Source: Arthrobacter sp. AQ5-05 (lineage in GTDB: Bacteria > Actinomycetota > Actinomycetes > Actinomycetales > Micrococcaceae). From it: a stretch of 64,000 nucleotides of DNA. The notes beneath the pieces are model-generated. The model did not search any database. It saw only the letters and a program-made list of their open reading frames with translations, and was not told the DNA's origin. A program made the translations under genes and the position numbers. The DNA is taken from contig NZ_QMKQ01000011.1 in NCBI RefSeq assembly GCF_003287975.1, forward strand, positions 1-64,000, in the 5' to 3' direction. Positions 61,361-64,000 of this stretch are shown one piece after another (positions within the stretch are counted from its first letter, which is position 1; every line of letters begins with the position of its first letter).

Positions 61361-62576
61361 CGAAGGCCGAGTGCCCGGTGACGGCCCGGCCGACAATCAA
61401 TGAATTGATCTCGTAGGTTCCTTCATAGGTGTAGAGGATCTCCACGTCCCCGAAGAGCTTGGCCATCTCGTAGTCGCTGGTCACGCCGTTGCCTCCCAAA
61501 AGGGCGCGGCCCTTGGCGGCCGATTCGCGGGCCAGGCGGGTGGTGGTCGACTTCGCCATGGCGGCCTGGACCATTTCAAGTTGTCCGGTTTCCTGGATCC
61601 TGGCCACGTCCGCCATGAGGGACAGGCTGGCCATGGCGTTGCCCAAGATCTCCGCCAGCGGGAGCTGCACCAGCTGGAACCCGGCAATGGGCGATCCGAA
61701 TTGGTTGCGCGCCAGCGCATAGTCGCGCGCGATGTCGAAGATCCCCAGTTGCACGCCGGCCGCCTGCCATCCGACCCAGGCGCGCGAATGCTAGAGCAGT
61801 TCGTTGGCGGCAGCAAAGTTCCTGGCACCGGGAAGCCGGTTGCTTTCGGGCACCCGCACCGAGTCCAGCTTGATGTCGGCGTTCTGCATGATCCGCAGGC
61901 CGATCTTGTTGCTGATCTTGATGGTGCTGAACCCGGGGCGGTCCGATTCGACGATGAAGGCCTTGATCTCGTTGTCGGTGGTGTCGCGGGCCCAGACCAG
62001 GGAGAAATCGGCCATGGTGGCCGCACCGATCCAGCGCTTGGCGCCGCTGATGACCCATTCATCGCCCTCGCGGGTGGCGGTGGTGGACAGTCCCCCGGCG
62101 ATGTCGGAGCCGTGGCCGGGTTCGGTCAGGGCGAAGGCGCCCAGCGCGGTGAAGCGGGCCAGGGCGGGCAACCATCTCGTTTTTTGCTCCACCGAACCCA
62201 GTTCCTGGATCATGCCGACGATCAATTCGTTGTGGATGCCGATCAGTGCCGAGAGTGAAACATCCGCGCGGGCGGCCTCGACGTACACGAGTCCCTTGAA
62301 CAGTTCGCTGCTGTCTTCCAGTTCGATTCCCCCGAGGCCGTGGGCTGCCATTTCACCCAGAAGGTGGTGCGGGAATTCCTCGCGGTTCCAGTAGCCGAGG
62401 GATTCGGGGCGGACCCGTTCCTGCAGGAACGTGCGGATGCCCCGCAAGCGGGTTCGTTCGCCAGGTTCCAGCAGCTGCCAAACGTGCATCAGGTCCACGT
62501 CGGGAAACGGCAGCTCCTTGGCACATGGCTCGCGGCCGGCTTCGGTGAATGACGCGTGGGTCTCGCTCAGTGGCAT
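61347..62576 (-). pseudogene. Acyl-CoA dehydrogenase (glutaryl-CoA dehydrogenase-like), interrupted by an in-frame TAG
   Basis: Read through, the gene gives 409 residues, a normal length. It starts at ATG 62576 with PLSETHASFTEAGREP and holds the FAD/substrate motifs GAFALTEPGHGSD and KRWIGAATMADFS. The C-terminal YEGTYEINSLIVGRAVTG is typical of glutaryl-CoA dehydrogenase, with the catalytic Glu in YEGT. Codon 262 (61791-61793) is TAG between ANELL and HSRAWVGWQAAG, without any frame change. The upstream part alone would lack the C-terminal helical domain and active-site Glu. Recent nonsense mutation, readthrough or a sequence error are all possible. Confidence 0.85.
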
Positions 62577-62662
62577 GAGAGGGGTGGCTCCTTGTCCGGT
62601 GAAATGTTTGGCTCGGTGTTTGCAAGCCCTTCCAAGCCCTTGGATATCAAAGTATATTTGCA

Positions 62663-62678
62663 AGTGATCCGAATCACT
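62663..62678. promoter_or_regulatory. Palindrome in the divergent dehydrogenase/ligase promoter region
   Basis: AGTGAT-CCGA-ATCACT is a perfect 6-bp inverted repeat with a 4-base centre. It lies in the AT-rich 141-base spacer between the acyl-CoA dehydrogenase and acyl-CoA ligase genes and may be an operator for both. Confidence 0.45.
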
Positions 62679-62717
62679 AGGTCTTCCTACTAATTGGGGG
62701 CCGACGAAAGGACGGCA

Positions 62718-64000
62718 ATGACCGTAACCGAAGAATTCCGTGCGGCACGCGATCGGCTCCTGGAACTGCGCACCGACTACGCCGGCGCCCTGGCCCGGTT
62801 CCGATGGCCGGAATTCACCGAGTTCAACTTCGGTCTCGACTGGTTCGATGCGGTCGCCAAGGATCCCGCCCGCGCCGGGACCAATGCCCTGGTCATTGTC
62901 GAGAAGGATGGCTCCTCGACCCGCCGCACCTGGGCCGAGCTGTCGTCTCGCTCCGGCCAGGTCGCCAACTGGATGCGCTCGATCGGGATGAAGCGCGGCG
63001 AAAAGATGATCGTCATGCTCGGGAACCGCGTGGAGCTCTGGGAAATCATGCTCGCAGGCATCAAGCTCGGCATGGTCATGATCCCCACCACCACGCAAAT
63101 GACGCCCGCGGACCTGCAGGACCGGGTCGATCGGGGCGAGGCACGCTGGGCACTGGCCGGAACCGGGGACACCCAAAAATTCGACAAGCTGACCGGAGAC
63201 TTCACGGTCATCCACGTCGACGGCAACGCACCGACCGGTGCCCTCGACTACACCGAAGGCGCCGGCCACCCGACGGAATTCGTTCCAGAGGTTCCCACCA
63301 AGGCCGACGAAACCCTGCTGCTGTATTTCACCTCCGGCACCACCTCCAAGGCCAAGCTGGTCGAGCACACCCACACCTCCTACCCGGTCGGGCACCTGAG
63401 CACGATGTTTTGGATCGGGCTGGAGCCAGGGGACGTGCACCTGAATGTCGCATCCCCGGGCTGGGCCAAGCACGCGTGGAGCAACTTCTTCGCCCCCTGG
63501 ATCGCCGAGGCCACCGTCTTCCTCTACAACTACGACCGCTTCGATGCCAAGGCGCTCATGGCCCAGATGGACGCCGAATCCGTCACGAGCTTCTGCGCGC
63601 CGCCCACGGTGTGGCGCCTGCTCATCCAGGCCGACCTCACGGCGCTGAAGGCCCCTCCCGCCAAGCTCGTCTCGGCCGGCGAACCGCTGAACGCCGAGGT
63701 CATCGACCAGGTCAACCGCGCCTGGGGGCAAACGATCCGCGACGGTTTCGGGCAAACCGAGACCACCGTGCAGATCGCCAACCCACCGGGGCTTCCCATC
63801 AAGATCGGTGCCATGGGCCGCCCCATGCCCGGCTACAACGTGGTTCTTCTCGACCCGGCCACCGGCGCGGCCGGACGCGAGGGGGAAATCTGCCTTCGAC
63901 TGGATCCGCGCCCGCCGGGGCTGATGAAGTCGTACTACGGGGATGCGGAAAAGACCGTGGACGCCTTCCGGGACGGCGTTTACCACACCGGGGACATGGC
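62718..64000 (+). CDS. AMP-forming acyl-CoA synthetase/ligase (3' end beyond window)
   Basis: The first ~427 residues of an adenylate-forming ligase are present, from ATG 62718 with GAAAGGA upstream. Visible motifs are the ATP/phosphate loop LLLYFTSGTTSKAKLVEH (A3), GFGQTETT (A5), and YHTGDM (A7) at the window edge. The context GDVHLNVASPGWAKHAWSNF resembles medium-chain or aryl acyl-CoA synthetases. It activates a carboxylic acid with ATP and CoA. Divergence from the dehydrogenase gene suggests a shared acyl-CoA degradation pathway. Confidence 0.9.
   Translation, partial: MTVTEEFRAARDRLLELRTDYAGALARFRWPEFTEFNFGLDWFDAVAKDPARAGTNALVIVEKDGSSTRRTWAELSSRSGQVANWMRSIGMKRGEKMIVMLGNRVELWEIMLAGIKLGMVMIPTTTQMTPADLQDRVDRGEARWALAGTGDTQKFDKLTGDFTVIHVDGNAPTGALDYTEGAGHPTEFVPEVPTKADETLLLYFTSGTTSKAKLVEHTHTSYPVGHLSTMFWIGLEPGDVHLNVASPGWAKHAWSNFFAPWIAEATVFLYNYDRFDAKALMAQMDAESVTSFCAPPTVWRLLIQADLTALKAPPAKLVSAGEPLNAEVIDQVNRAWGQTIRDGFGQTETTVQIANPPGLPIKIGAMGRPMPGYNVVLLDPATGAAGREGEICLRLDPRPPGLMKSYYGDAEKTVDAFRDGVYHTGDM

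Overview
The window is high-GC actinobacterial DNA. The gene set and order (an Arthrobacter-like housekeeping core, an actinobacterial-order ureABCEFGD cluster, LAxTG-type sortase motifs, WXG100 and FHA-FtsK/SpoIIIE proteins, DUF3151, frequent GTG starts) suggest a member of the Micrococcaceae such as Arthrobacter or a close relative. This is inference from gene content; no 16S gene is present. No tRNA, rRNA or CRISPR array was recognised.

Layout. 1-1553: the 3' end of an IS5-family transposase gene, then a complete IS701-family element (128-1549) flanked by CTAG duplications. Its transposase is split by a -1 frameshift at a canonical A AAA AAG heptamer. 1550-15358: mostly housekeeping genes and regulators (methyltransferase, histidine phosphatase, S-box-controlled metY with a CoA-binding protein, an ArsR-type regulator beside a wrecked MFS gene, nitrilase, DHA2 exporter, purA, TfoX-like protein, 4-TM holin-like protein, TetR, tdk, kynU with a divergent Lrp regulator, SRPBCC protein). 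15397-34732: the most interesting part, a type VII-secretion-like locus. On the minus strand lie a WXG100 protein, a 1,816-residue RHS polymorphic toxin and a translationally coupled candidate immunity protein; an LAETG-anchored surface protein lies beyond. Diverging on the plus strand are a 1,023-residue coiled-coil lipoprotein, a membrane-anchored periplasmic-binding-fold protein and an EssC/EccC-like FHA-FtsK/SpoIIIE ATPase, followed by a convergent Ser/Thr kinase with an extracytoplasmic domain. No EccB, EccD, EccE, mycosin, EssA or EssB homologue was recognised, so the apparatus would be a reduced or divergent one.

34833-45726: DUF3151, class II aldolase, two tandemly duplicated M23 (LytM) peptidases with proline-rich tails, TrmH, CorA, HAD-IIA phosphatase, amidohydrolase and an MFS exporter. 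45797-58302: a likely nickel and urease block. A His-rich ArsR-type repressor faces, across a palindromic operator, a family-5 peptide/nickel ABC importer that includes a permease-ATPase fusion. Next is an unusual HTH-membrane fusion protein, then ureD, G, F, E, C, B and A on the minus strand. The import genes would supply Ni(II) that UreE, UreG, UreF and UreD deliver to UreABC.

58604-64000: pyrE, a MarR regulator, nadE, a Pth2-type peptidyl-tRNA hydrolase, a glutaryl-CoA-dehydrogenase-like gene interrupted by one in-frame amber codon, and a divergent AMP-forming acyl-CoA ligase that runs off the window. Strong stem-loops separate most convergent or unrelated units.
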